DNA of 64,000 nt from Arenibaculum pallidiluteum (lineage in GTDB: Bacteria > Pseudomonadota > Alphaproteobacteria > Azospirillales > Azospirillaceae). Position 1 is the first letter of the stretch. Each line of letters opens with the position of its first letter. The stretch covers positions 33,947 to 97,946 of the forward strand of contig NZ_JAFIQU010000019.1 of assembly GCF_017355985.1 (NCBI RefSeq), written 5' to 3'. The notes beneath the pieces were generated by a model. It was not told where the DNA came from. It made no database searches and was given only the letters and a program-made list of their open reading frames with translations. The translations under genes were made by a program, and so were the position numbers. Below are positions 50,701 to 59,144 of the stretch, piece after piece.

Positions 50701-51518
50701 GGCGTGTCGCTCCCCTTGCCGCTGGTCGATCCCGCGCCGGCCGCGTCGTACCGGATGGCCTCCCCGCCGTGATAGGACAGGACGAAGCCGATCGGGCGCT
50801 GCGCCTCCTCGTTGAGATGGCCGATCAGGCCCGCCGTGCGGGCCAGGATCGGGATGCCCTTGAGCACCGCGGCGGGAAAGCCGACGTCCAGCATCACCGC
50901 GGGGATGCCCGCCGAGATGTTGATGGGCAGCGGCCGCCCGTAGACCTCGGGGATCAGCCGCGCGCAGGTCTCCACCGCCTCGACGTGGCGTCCCGCGACG
51001 CCCTTCTCCTTGGCGAGGTCGAACAGCCGGTGCGTGCGCGGGTCGCCGTCCTTGTGCAGCGGATGGCCGAAGCCGGGCACGGCCTTGCGATCCGCCTTGA
51101 GGCGCCGCAGGCAGGCGAGCGCGGCCTCCTCGATGCCGGTGCCGCGGGCATCCGCCTCGGCCAGGATCTCTTGCTGGAAGCGTCCTGCCGCCTCGGAGCT
51201 TCCGAGGACCACGCTGCCGCAGCCGAGGATGCCGGCGGCCACTGCGCCCTGCAGCGCGTCGGGCGCTGCCGCATAGGTCATGCGCGCCGCCTGGACGCTG
51301 GGGACGAGCCCGTGCTCGGCGATCGCGACCAGCGTGCAGTTCAGGAAGAACCGCTGCATCTCGGTCGGGCGCTCGCCCGTCACCAGCAGGAAGAAGTACT
51401 CGGTGAAGTCGATCTTGCCGATCAGGTCGCGGCAGAGGTCCTGCCCGCGCACGGTGATGGTGTGAGCGTCGGAGGTCGAGATCGAGGTCGAGGGATCGTC
51501 TTGCCGGCCGATCTTCAT
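50697..51518 (-). CDS. Citrate-synthase-fold citryl-CoA-lyase-like protein
   Basis: The product is 273 residues, much shorter than citrate synthase (about 430) and like the stand-alone lyase-type members. The catalytic residues align: His69 in AIAEHGLVPS, His152 in VPGFGHPLHKDGDPR and Asp211 in AVMLDVGFP. The N-terminal part of citrate synthase is missing. It should cleave or form a C-C bond between acetyl-CoA (or another acyl-CoA) and an oxo-acid. Together with the CaiB CoA-transferase downstream it could process the CoA thioester of a ring-cleavage product. The ATG at 51518 follows AGGTGAGG. Confidence 0.85.
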   Translation of the reverse strand: MKIGRQDDPSTSISTSDAHTITVRGQDLCRDLIGKIDFTEYFFLLVTGERPTEMQRFFLNCTLVAIAEHGLVPSVQAARMTYAAAPDALQGAVAAGILGCGSVVLGSSEAAGRFQQEILAEADARGTGIEEAALACLRRLKADRKAVPGFGHPLHKDGDPRTHRLFDLAKEKGVAGRHVEAVETCARLIPEVYGRPLPINISAGIPAVMLDVGFPAAVLKGIPILARTAGLIGHLNEEAQRPIGFVLSYHGGEAIRYDAAGAGSTSGKGSDTP

Positions 51519-51614
51519 GGGCGGGGCCTCACCTGGAGCTTTCGGAACCGCCCCGGCTGCCGGCATCGCGGCGGACGGGGCCGATGGAGCGATCAAGGAC
51601 CGGCTTCGCCGGTG

Positions 51615-51643
51615 TTGACAATTTCGGAATACGAAAATAGCTT
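51615..51643 (+). promoter_or_regulatory. Probable promoter of the iclR gene
   Basis: TTGACA (51615-51620), 17-base spacer, TAGCTT (51638-51643; weak -10, 3 of 6). The first dyad of the operator at 51622-51655 fills the spacer, so the regulator probably represses its own gene. Confidence 0.45.
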
Positions 51644-51655
51644 CACATAGCGAAA
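51622..51655. promoter_or_regulatory. Composite IclR-type operator between iclR and the lyase/CoA-transferase genes
   Basis: TTTCG-GAATA-CGAAA (51622-51636) is perfect; four bases later CTTCA-CATAG-CGAAA (51641-51655) has one mismatch. Starts are 19 bases apart, exactly as at 49383-49416. A further dyad TAGC-GAAAT-GCTA (51648-51660) overlaps the right end. Confidence 0.75.
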
Positions 51656-51677
51656 TGCTACGTGACGCCAACGATCC

Positions 51678-52508
51678 ATGTCAAGACAGCTCGATGCATC
51701 AGCCTCCGGCTCCGAGGAAGGCCGCAAGGAGGGCATGGGCGGCCTCGCCAAGGGGCTGCAGGTCATCCTGGCCTTCAATGCGGGGCATCCGAACCTGACC
51801 CTGAGCGAGGTCGCCGAGATCACCGGCCTCGCCCCGGCGACGGCGCGGCGCTGCCTGCTGACGCTTCAGGAGCTCGGCTATGTCGGGGTGAGCGGCAGGC
51901 GGTTCTTCCTGCGGCCACGGGTTCTCGACCTCGGCAGCGCCTTTCTCGAATCGCTGAACGTCGAGGAGCTGACCCGGGCGCACCTCACCGAGCTGGCGAC
52001 GGCGACGGGCGATTCGGCCTCTCTCAGCGTCCTGGACGGGACCGAGATCGTCTATCTCGCCCGTGCGTCGGCGCGCACGCTGGTCCGCCTCGAGGCCCAT
52101 GTGGGCAGCCGCTTCCCGGCCTATGCGACCTCGATGGGCCGCGTGCTGCTCGCGGCCCTGCCCGAGGAGCGGCTGCGCGCCTGTCTCGCGTCCAGCGACC
52201 TGCGTCCCCTCACCAGCCGCACCGTCACGGACCCCGAGGCGCTGGCGCAGATCGTCGCGCGCTGCCGGGCCGAGGGCTACGCCGCCGCGGAGGACGAGCT
52301 CGCCTACGGCGTGGTCGCGCTGGCGGTCCCCGTCCTCGACGCGCGCGGGCGCGTCGTCGCCGCGCTGAACAGCTCGTCCCATTCCAAGAAGATCGACCTG
52401 CGGACCATGGTCGAGACCCGGCTCGCCCTGCTGCGGGAGTTCAGCGCCCGGATATCGGCCGAGCTGAAGCGTCTGCCCGAGACCCCACTCGCCCTCGGCG
52501 AGTCCTAA
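51678..52508 (+). CDS. IclR family transcriptional regulator (PcaR/PobR-like)
   Basis: The product is 276 residues. The N-terminal helix-turn-helix lies at about 22-85 (GLAKGLQVILAFNAGHPNLTLSEVAEITGLAPATARRCLLTLQELGYV), and the effector domain at about 100-265 carries GSRFPAYATSMGRVLLA. The latter is the pattern of PcaR/PobR-type regulators of aromatic-acid degradation genes. It lies head to head with the lyase/CoA-transferase genes and 21 bases upstream of a flavin reductase gene. The shared composite operators point to control of the dioxygenase as well. The effector is probably an aromatic intermediate. Confidence 0.9.
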   Translation: MSRQLDASASGSEEGRKEGMGGLAKGLQVILAFNAGHPNLTLSEVAEITGLAPATARRCLLTLQELGYVGVSGRRFFLRPRVLDLGSAFLESLNVEELTRAHLTELATATGDSASLSVLDGTEIVYLARASARTLVRLEAHVGSRFPAYATSMGRVLLAALPEERLRACLASSDLRPLTSRTVTDPEALAQIVARCRAEGYAAAEDELAYGVVALAVPVLDARGRVVAALNSSSHSKKIDLRTMVETRLALLREFSARISAELKRLPETPLALGES

Positions 52509-52528
52509 CCCCCTGGAGCCATCACATC

Positions 52529-53101
52529 ATGACCACGTCCACGCCCCCCTCCACCCCGATCCGCGTCCTCGGCATTTCGGGAAGCCAGCGCAAGGGATCC
52601 TACAACACGGCACTGCTGCACGCGGCGCGCGAGCTGGCTCCGGCCGGGATGGAGATCGAGATCGCCGACATCGCGCCGCTGCCGATGTATGACGACGACG
52701 TCAGGGTGGCGGGCTTCCCGCCCGTGGTCGAGGCGCTCCGCACGCGCATGCGCGCGGCCGACGCCCTGCTTCTGGTTTCGCCGGAATACAACCGCTCGGT
52801 GCCCGCGATCCTGAAGAACGCGATCGACTGGGCCTCGCGGGCGCCGGACCAGCCCTTCGACGGCAAGCCCGTCGCCATCATGACCGCCAGCCCCGGCGCG
52901 CTGGGCGGCATCATGGCAAACCACCACCTGCGCCAGATCCTGGTCTTCCTGAACGGCCAGACCGTCAGCGGGCCCGAGGTCGCGATCGGCGACGCCAAGG
53001 CGAAGTTCGACGAGCAGGGCCGGCTGACGCACCAGCCCACCCGGGACTTCGTGGCCGCCCATCTCGCGAAGCTGGCAGCACTGGCCTCGCGCGGGCGCTG
53101 A
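52529..53101 (+). CDS. NADPH-dependent FMN reductase family protein
   Basis: The product is 190 residues, a flavodoxin-like FMN reductase. Motifs are GISGSQRKGSYNTALLHAA (phosphate loop), LLVSPEYNRSVPAILKNAIDWASR and the flavin loop MTASPGALGGIMANHHLRQIL. It reduces FMN or a quinone with NADPH; it might supply reduced flavin to a monooxygenase or protect against quinones formed from catechols. Its place directly after the iclR gene supports a role in the aromatic pathway. The chosen ATG follows CTGGAGCC. Confidence 0.87.
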   Translation: MTTSTPPSTPIRVLGISGSQRKGSYNTALLHAARELAPAGMEIEIADIAPLPMYDDDVRVAGFPPVVEALRTRMRAADALLLVSPEYNRSVPAILKNAIDWASRAPDQPFDGKPVAIMTASPGALGGIMANHHLRQILVFLNGQTVSGPEVAIGDAKAKFDEQGRLTHQPTRDFVAAHLAKLAALASRGR

Positions 53102-53146
53102 GGCCCGCGGGAGCGAAGACGGAAGCCCGGGGCGGGGAACGCCGCC

Positions 53147-54322
53147 CTAGACCTGCCCCGCCTCCGCCGCCTCCAGCAGGCGCCGGAGCATGGCCTCCGT
53201 CTTCGCGAGCTGGTCGATCTCGATGAATTCGTCGGGCTTGTGCGCCTGGGCGATGTCGCCGGGACCGCAGACGACGGCGGGAATGCCGGCGAGCTTCTGG
53301 AACAGGCCGGCCTCGGTGCCGAAGGCGACCTTGGAATGGCCGTTCTGGCCCACCAGCGACTTCGCCGCCGTGACCACCCCGTCGGCGGGGTCGGTGTCGA
53401 GCCCAGGCGTGCTCGATATCTCGTCCCAGGTGAAGCCGGCATGGGGCTGCACGGCCTTCATCTGGGGCTCCAGCACCTCGTGCGCGTAGCGCCGGACCTC
53501 GTCCAGCAGGGGACCCGGCAGATGGTCCGGGAGGTGGCGGAACTCGAACTCGAAGGCGCAGTCGGTCGGCACGATGTTCAGCGCGACGCCGCCCTGGATC
53601 CAGCCGGTGTGAACCGTGGTGTGAGGCACGTCGAAGTCGTGGTCGAAGGGTCCGTGCTCCTGGAACTTCCGCCCCATGCGCCGCAGGTAGGCCACGACCT
53701 CGGCCGCGTATTCGACGGCGTTGACGCCGCGCGGAGCCAGGGCCGAGTGGCAGGCATGGCCGTGCACGTGGCACCGCATGGCCAGCTTGCCCTTGTGCCC
53801 GATGATCACCTGCAGGTTCGTGGGCTCGCCCACGAGGCACAGGCGCGGCTTGATCGGCCGGTCGCGCAGGCGTTCGAGCAGGCCGCGCACGCCGACGCAT
53901 CCGACCTCCTCGTCATACGAGAACGCGAAGTGGATCGGCGTCTTCAGCGGAGCCCTCGCAAAGGCCGGCGCGAAGGCGAGCGCCGCCGCAACGAAGCCCT
54001 TCATGTCGGCGGTGCCGCGGCCGTAGAGCCGGCCGTCCCGTTCCGCCAGGGCGAAGGGATCCGAGCTCCAGTCCTGGTCGTCCACCGGCACCACGTCGGT
54101 GTGGCCCGACAGGCAGACGCCGCCGCGGTCCCGGGGGCCGATGGTCGCGAAGAGATTGGCCTTGGTCCCGGACGCATCGAAGACCAGCTCGGATTCGATG
54201 CCGAGCCCGTCCAGGTAGTCCTGCACGAAGCGGATCAGGTCCAGGTTGGAGTTGCGGCTGGTCGTATCGAAGGCGATCAGGTCGCGCAGCATCCCGTAGG
54301 AGACGAGGTCCCGCCCGTTCAT
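53147..54322 (-). CDS. M20 acetylornithine-deacetylase-like enzyme
   Basis: The product is 391 residues of the ArgE type. It has LSGHTDVVPVDDQDW, GRGTADMKGFVA, FSYDEEVGCVG and LVGEPTNL, with a late FGTEAGLFQ and CGPGDIAQAHKPDEFI carrying the last ligand His. True ArgE removes acetyl from N-acetylornithine, but alphaproteobacteria mostly use ArgJ for that step. Here it is the last gene of a transporter operon with an N-formylglutamate-amidohydrolase-family gene. A catabolic deacylase is therefore more likely than arginine synthesis. The ATG overlaps the upstream stop by 4 bases. Confidence 0.88.
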   Translation of the reverse strand: MNGRDLVSYGMLRDLIAFDTTSRNSNLDLIRFVQDYLDGLGIESELVFDASGTKANLFATIGPRDRGGVCLSGHTDVVPVDDQDWSSDPFALAERDGRLYGRGTADMKGFVAAALAFAPAFARAPLKTPIHFAFSYDEEVGCVGVRGLLERLRDRPIKPRLCLVGEPTNLQVIIGHKGKLAMRCHVHGHACHSALAPRGVNAVEYAAEVVAYLRRMGRKFQEHGPFDHDFDVPHTTVHTGWIQGGVALNIVPTDCAFEFEFRHLPDHLPGPLLDEVRRYAHEVLEPQMKAVQPHAGFTWDEISSTPGLDTDPADGVVTAAKSLVGQNGHSKVAFGTEAGLFQKLAGIPAVVCGPGDIAQAHKPDEFIEIDQLAKTEAMLRRLLEAAEAGQV

Positions 54323-55170
54323 CGCGCCACCCTCCCGCGCACGTAGTCCGCGACGGCGGCCACCATGCGGCCGAGATCGGTCTTCAGCTGCCCGTAGCCC
54401 GGCGCCCGCGCGAAGCTCGCCTCGTCCATGTAGAGCCGCCGGTTGATCTCGACCTGGAGGCTGTGCCGCCCGGCCGCGGGGTCGCCATAGGCGCGCACCA
54501 GCTCGACGCCCTTGTAGGGGTCGTTGAGCCTGACGTCGTAGCCGAGACCGCGCAGCGCGGCGGCGACCGCCTGGGTGAAGCCGGGCTCGCAGGTGGTGCC
54601 GTCCCTGTCGCCGAGCACGAAGTCGGCCCGCGGCTGTCCGGGCCCCTCCTCCGAGAGGTCGTCGCTGACCGCGGGCATCGAATGGCAATCGATGTGCCAG
54701 ACCGCGCCCCAGCGCGCGTGGAGCGCGTCGAGCTCGGCGCGCAGCGCCCCGTGATAGGGCCGCCAGTAGCGGTCGATGCGGGCCTTCACCTCGGCGGCCG
54801 GGAGAAGGCGATCGTAGATCGGCACGCCCGGCGCCGCCATGCGCCAGACCAGCCCCTTGCCGATGCGGGTCTTGGGGCCCGGGTTGATGGGCTCCGGATA
54901 GGGATCGGCCAGCAGCTCGGGATCGATGTCGTCCGCCGGGCGGTTCGCGTCCAGATAGACCCGCGGGAAGCCCGCCAGCAGCAGCGTCGCCCCGTGCCGC
55001 GGCGCCTCCGCGTAGAGGTCGTCCACATACATGTCCTCGCCCCTGCGCAGGACGGACATGGGGGCGGCGGGCCGGAAGTCGTCGGGATAGCCGGTTCCGC
55101 TATGCGGACTGTCGAGCAGCAGCGGAAGAGCGTCCGCGGACGGGCGGATCAGGGTGTGCGACGGGATCAT
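54319..55170 (-). CDS. N-formylglutamate amidohydrolase family protein
   Basis: The product is 283 residues with family motifs DSPHSGTGYP, VYLDANRPADDIDP, the metal/catalytic segment WHIDCHSMP, and HSLQVEINRRLYMDE at the C-terminus. These enzymes hydrolyse N-formyl (or related N-acyl) amino acids; a true HutG would sit with other histidine-utilisation genes, absent here. It follows the DppF-type ATPase gene by 5 bases and overlaps the M20 gene, so importer and two amide hydrolases are one unit. Cytosolic. Confidence 0.87.
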   Translation of the reverse strand: MIPSHTLIRPSADALPLLLDSPHSGTGYPDDFRPAAPMSVLRRGEDMYVDDLYAEAPRHGATLLLAGFPRVYLDANRPADDIDPELLADPYPEPINPGPKTRIGKGLVWRMAAPGVPIYDRLLPAAEVKARIDRYWRPYHGALRAELDALHARWGAVWHIDCHSMPAVSDDLSEEGPGQPRADFVLGDRDGTTCEPGFTQAVAAALRGLGYDVRLNDPYKGVELVRAYGDPAAGRHSLQVEINRRLYMDEASFARAPGYGQLKTDLGRMVAAVADYVRGRVAR

Positions 55171-55175
55171 CGGTC

Positions 55176-56174
55176 TCAGGTCACGTCATTGAGGTGGCAG
55201 GCCGACAGGCGGCCCGGTGCGATTTCACGCAGCGCCGGCGCCTCGCGCCGGCAGCGCTCCATGGCGTGCGGGCAGCGGGGGTGGAAGGTGCAGCCCGGCG
55301 GCGGTGCGAGCGGGGACGGGATCTCGCCCTTGATGGGGGCGAAGGCCCGCTTGCGGGTGTCGATGCGCGGCGATTCCGCGAGCAGCGCGCGGGCATAGGG
55401 ATGGTTGGGCGCGGCGAACAGCTCCGGCGTCGGCGCCGCCTCCACGACCCGGCCGAGATACATGATCACCGTGCGGTCGGAGATGTGCTCGACCACGCCA
55501 AGGTCGTGGCTGATGAACAGGTAGGTCAGCCGCAGCTCCTCGCGCAGGCGCATGAACAGGTTGATGATCTGCGCCTGGATCGACACGTCCAGGGCCGCGA
55601 CGCTTTCGTCGCAGACCAGGAAGTCCGGCTTCACCGCGAGGGCCCGCGCGATGCCCACCCGCTGGCGCTGCCCGCCCGAGAACTGGTGGGGATAGCGCCG
55701 GGAATAGGCGGGGTCGAGGCCCACCAGCCGCATGATGCCGGCCACGTAGTCCTCGGCCTCGCCCGCGCCGACGATGCCGTGGAAGCGCGGCGCCTCGCCG
55801 ATGATCTCGCCGATCCTGAGCCGCGGGTTCAGCGAGGCCATGGGGTCCTGGAACACCATCTGGACCGCGAGGTTGGCGCGCCGCCGCTCCTCGGCCGGGA
55901 GCTCGGCCAGGGCGCGCCCGCGCCAGCGTAAGGTGCCGGCGCTCGGCGGGAGGATGCCGGCGACCATGCGCGCCAGGGTGCTCTTGCCGCAGCCGGACTC
56001 GCCGACCAGCCCGACCACCTCGCCCTCGGCCACGGCCAGGGACACATCGCTGACCGCCTGGACGTCGTATTCCTCGACCCGGGCGCCCAGCGCCTTGGCG
56101 ATGCGCTCGGCGAGGTCGAGGCGGCTGGCGAAGCGCTTGCTCAGCCCCTGGAGCTCGAGAATAGGCGCGCTCAT
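55176..56174 (-). CDS. Oligopeptide-type ABC transporter ATPase, DppF type
   Basis: The product is 332 residues with Walker A GESGCGKSTLARM, signature [17 protein letters not shown], Walker B FLVCDESVAALDVS and the C-terminal oligo_HPY segment RDxC-like CTFHPRCPHAMERCR, whose cysteines can hold an iron-sulfur cluster in some homologues. It forms a heterodimer with the DppD-type ATPase encoded 4 bases upstream (overlap). It powers the permease pair encoded further upstream. Confidence 0.92.
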   Translation of the reverse strand: MSAPILELQGLSKRFASRLDLAERIAKALGARVEEYDVQAVSDVSLAVAEGEVVGLVGESGCGKSTLARMVAGILPPSAGTLRWRGRALAELPAEERRRANLAVQMVFQDPMASLNPRLRIGEIIGEAPRFHGIVGAGEAEDYVAGIMRLVGLDPAYSRRYPHQFSGGQRQRVGIARALAVKPDFLVCDESVAALDVSIQAQIINLFMRLREELRLTYLFISHDLGVVEHISDRTVIMYLGRVVEAAPTPELFAAPNHPYARALLAESPRIDTRKRAFAPIKGEIPSPLAPPPGCTFHPRCPHAMERCRREAPALREIAPGRLSACHLNDVT

Positions 56175-57202
56175 GCCCGGACCTCCGTGGCGGGACCCAT
56201 CGCGGGAACGGGCTCCGGATGGAAGCAGCGCCAGCGGTGTCCGGCACCGAACAGGCCGGGCTCCTCCTGGCAGTCCTCCTGGGCACGCGGGCAGCGCGGC
56301 CGGAAGGCGCAGCCGCGCGGCAGGTCCAGGAGCGACGGCGTCATGCCCGGGATCTGCGCCAGCGGCTGGCCGCGACGGTTCCGGCTCGGCACGGAATTGA
56401 TCAGCCCGCGCGTGTAGGGATGGCGGGGCGTGTCGATCACCTCGGCAACCGACCCGGTCTCGACGATCCGGCCCGCATACATCACCGCGATGCGGTCGGC
56501 CAGGGTCGAGACCACCGCGAGGTCGTGGGTGATCCAGAGCAGCGCGGTGCCGGTCTCGCGGCAGAGCTTCTGCACCTCGAACAGGATCTGCGCCTGGATC
56601 GTGACGTCCAGCGCCGTCGTCGGCTCGTCCGCGATGATCAGCGCCGGCGCGTGCAGCAGGGCAATGGCAATGGCGACACGCTGGCGCATCCCGCCCGAGA
56701 ACTGGTGGGGGTAGGCCCGCAGCCGCTCCTCGGGGCTGGGGATGCCGACGCGGGCCAGTGCGTCGCGCGACCGGCGCCGCGCCTCCTCGCGCGTGACCCG
56801 GGCGTGGGCCAGCACCGCCTCGACCATCTGCGTCTCGACGCTGAGCACGGGGTTCAGCGTCATCATGGGGTCCTGGAAGATCATGGCGATGCGGGCGCCG
56901 CGGATGTGGCGCAGCCGCCGCTCGCCGGCCCGAGCCAGATCCTCGCCCTCGAAGAGGATGCGCCCTCCGACCCGGCCGGGCGGGTCCACCAGTCCCAGCA
57001 GGGACAGGCCCGTGACCGACTTGCCCGAGCCGGATTCCCCGACCAGGCCCAGGATCTCGCCGCGCCGGATCTCCAGGTCGACGCCGTCGACGGCGCGAAC
57101 GGCGCCGGCGCGGGTCTCAAACTCGGTGCGCAACCCCTCGACCCGGAGGAGCGGCGCGCCGGCCTCGATCTGCTGTCCCTTCATCGGCTGGTCCTGGTTC
57201 AT
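56171..57202 (-). CDS. Oligopeptide-type ABC transporter ATPase, DppD type
   Basis: The product is 343 residues with Walker [12 protein letters not shown], signature [15 protein letters not shown] (the GGM variant typical of DppD), Walker [15 protein letters not shown], and the C-terminal cysteine motif [15 protein letters not shown]. The ATG at 57202 overlaps the permease stop (ATGA); a second ATG at 57184 is possible. It pairs with the DppF-type subunit. Confidence 0.92.
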   Translation of the reverse strand: MNQDQPMKGQQIEAGAPLLRVEGLRTEFETRAGAVRAVDGVDLEIRRGEILGLVGESGSGKSVTGLSLLGLVDPPGRVGGRILFEGEDLARAGERRLRHIRGARIAMIFQDPMMTLNPVLSVETQMVEAVLAHARVTREEARRRSRDALARVGIPSPEERLRAYPHQFSGGMRQRVAIAIALLHAPALIIADEPTTALDVTIQAQILFEVQKLCRETGTALLWITHDLAVVSTLADRIAVMYAGRIVETGSVAEVIDTPRHPYTRGLINSVPSRNRRGQPLAQIPGMTPSLLDLPRGCAFRPRCPRAQEDCQEEPGLFGAGHRWRCFHPEPVPAMGPATEVRA

Positions 57203-58116
57203 CGGCTGAGCCGCGGGTTCAGGACGTCGCGCATGCGGTCGCCCACGAGGTTGATGGCGACGATCGTGACCAGCAGCGCGATGCCCGGGAAGACGCTGAT
57301 CCAGTACTCGCCGCTCAGCATGTACTGGTAGCCGGATGCGATCAGCATGCCGAGGGAAGGCTGGGTCACCGGCACGCCGACGCCGAGGAAGCTCAGCGTC
57401 GCCTCCAGCGCGATCGCATGCGCGACCTGGACGGTCGCGACAACGATCAGCGGCGGCAGGCAGTTGGGCAGCAGGTGTCGCCGGACGATGCGGCCGTGCG
57501 AGAGCGCAAGGCAGGTCGCGGCCTCGATGTACTCCTTGCGCCGCTCCACCAACGCCGTGCCGCGCACCGTGCGCGCGTAGTAGGCCCACTGCACGGTGGT
57601 CAGCGCGATGATGACCTTGTCGATGCCCTTGCCCAGCAGAGCCAGCAGGATCAGCGCCACCAGGATCGCGGGGAAGGAAAGCTGGATGTCGACGATGCGC
57701 ATTATCACCGTATCGACCCAGCCGCCGAAATAGGCTGCCGAGAGACCCACCAGCAGGCCGAGCGCCAAGCCGAAGACGGTGGAGCTGACGCCCACCAGGA
57801 GGCTGGTGCGCAGCCCGTAGAGGATGCCGCTCAGCATGTCGCGTCCCTGGTCGTCCGTACCGAGCCAGTGCGTCGCGCCGGAGCCGCCCTCGGCCAGCGG
57901 CGCGAGCATCCCGTCCAGGATGTCGAGTTGGGCCAGGTCGTAGGGATCCTGCGGCGCGATCAAGGGCGCCAGCAGCGCGCTCCCCACCACCAGCACCATC
58001 AGCAGCAGGCCCAGCATGGCCGTCCGGCTGCGTGCGAACTCGGCCGCAAAGCGCGCCATCGGCGTTTCGGCCCTGGCGCGGGCCCCCTGCCCGGTCGCCC
58101 CTACAGTCGCGGTCAT
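57199..58116 (-). CDS. ABC transporter permease, DppC type (second system)
   Basis: The product is 305 residues with six helices. The OppC_N segment ([29 protein letters not shown]) is preceded by a 25-residue soluble leader. The periplasmic motif is [27 protein letters not shown], and the docking loop is [28 protein letters not shown]. An internal ATG 19 codons in is an alternative start. It forms the channel with the DppB-type partner. Confidence 0.9.
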   Translation of the reverse strand: MTATVGATGQGARARAETPMARFAAEFARSRTAMLGLLLMVLVVGSALLAPLIAPQDPYDLAQLDILDGMLAPLAEGGSGATHWLGTDDQGRDMLSGILYGLRTSLLVGVSSTVFGLALGLLVGLSAAYFGGWVDTVIMRIVDIQLSFPAILVALILLALLGKGIDKVIIALTTVQWAYYARTVRGTALVERRKEYIEAATCLALSHGRIVRRHLLPNCLPPLIVVATVQVAHAIALEATLSFLGVGVPVTQPSLGMLIASGYQYMLSGEYWISVFPGIALLVTIVAINLVGDRMRDVLNPRLSR

Positions 58117-59090
58117 GAGCGCGAGCCCCCCAGCCGTATGCGTGGGTCGAGCAGCGAATAGAGCAGGTCGACCACGAGGTTGATCACGACGAAGAGCAGC
58201 ACCGTCACCATCAGGTAGGCCACCACCACCGGCCGGTCGAGCTGCAGGATGCTGTCGATCAGGAGCTTGCCCATGCCGGGCCAGGCGAAGACCGTCTCCG
58301 TCACGACCGAGAAGGCGATAACCGAGCCCAGCTCCAGCCCCAGCACGGTCACCACGGGGATCATGATGTTCTTCAGGATGTGCACGCCGACGACCCGCCT
58401 CGCCGACAGGCCCTTGGCACGGGCGAACTTCACGTAGTCCTGGAGCGCCACCTCGCGGGTGCCGGCCCGGGCCAGCCGGATGACCAGCGATATCTTGAAC
58501 AGCGCCAGGTTGATGGCCGGAAGCACCAGATGGGCGAGCCCGTCGGCCGTCAGGAAGCTGAAGGGCACGCCCAGGATCTCGCGCGTGGCGCCGCGCCCGC
58601 CGGCCGGCAGCCAGCCCAGCGTTACGGCGAAGATCATGATCAGCAGCATGCCGACCCAGAAAGTCGGCAGCGAGAAGCCCAGGATGGAGCCCGTCATGAT
58701 CGTGCGCCCCGCGATCCCGTCCGGGCGCAGGCCCGCCCAGACGCCCAGCGGGATACCGAGGAGAACGGCGATCAGCATGGCGGCGAGCGCGAGCTCCAGC
58801 GTCGCCGGGAATCGCTGCAGCACGATGTCGAGCGCCGGAACGCCGTGCACGAAGGACCGGCCCAGGTCACCCTTGGCGGCCTCCTGCGCGAAGGCAAGGA
58901 ACTGCTCGTGCATGGGGCGGTCGAGCCCCAGGCGCGCGATGGCTGCCGCCCTCTCGGCCTCGTCGGCCTCGGGCGAGATCAGCACGTCGATCGGGTCGCC
59001 GATGGCGAAGATGCCTGCGAAGACCAGCACCGACATGACCGCCACGACGATCGCGCTCTGGGTCAGCCGCCGGATGATGAAGACCAGCAT
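58113..59090 (-). CDS. ABC transporter permease, DppB type (second system)
   Basis: The product is 325 residues with six helices. It has IIRRLTQSAIVVAVMSVLVFAGIFAIGDPIDVL at the start, ARLGLDRPMHEQFLAFAQEA and the docking loop DYVKFARAKGLSARRVVGVHILKNIMIPVVTVLG, then FAWPGMGKLLIDSI. Between it and the binding-protein gene is a perfect 12-bp hairpin. Confidence 0.92.
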   Translation of the reverse strand: MLVFIIRRLTQSAIVVAVMSVLVFAGIFAIGDPIDVLISPEADEAERAAAIARLGLDRPMHEQFLAFAQEAAKGDLGRSFVHGVPALDIVLQRFPATLELALAAMLIAVLLGIPLGVWAGLRPDGIAGRTIMTGSILGFSLPTFWVGMLLIMIFAVTLGWLPAGGRGATREILGVPFSFLTADGLAHLVLPAINLALFKISLVIRLARAGTREVALQDYVKFARAKGLSARRVVGVHILKNIMIPVVTVLGLELGSVIAFSVVTETVFAWPGMGKLLIDSILQLDRPVVVAYLMVTVLLFVVINLVVDLLYSLLDPRIRLGGSRS

Positions 59091-59106
59091 CGGGGTCCCT
59101 CCGGAT

Positions 59107-59137
59107 GGCGGCTCCCGGACAGGTGCCGGGAGCCGCC
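59107..59137 (-). terminator. Perfect 12-bp hairpin between second binding protein and permease genes
   Basis: GGCGGCTCCCGG (59107-59118) and CCGGGAGCCGCC (59126-59137) pair perfectly around a 7-base loop, 7 bases after the binding-protein stop, with no U-tract. It is placed like the hairpins at 27242-27266 and 47016-47044. Confidence 0.6.
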
Positions 59138-59144
59138 TGCGGCG

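Noticed and set aside
54319..55170. Histidine-utilisation gene hutG
   Set aside because: The family fits but no hutHUI genes are present and the gene is embedded in a transporter operon, so the specific name is not justified.
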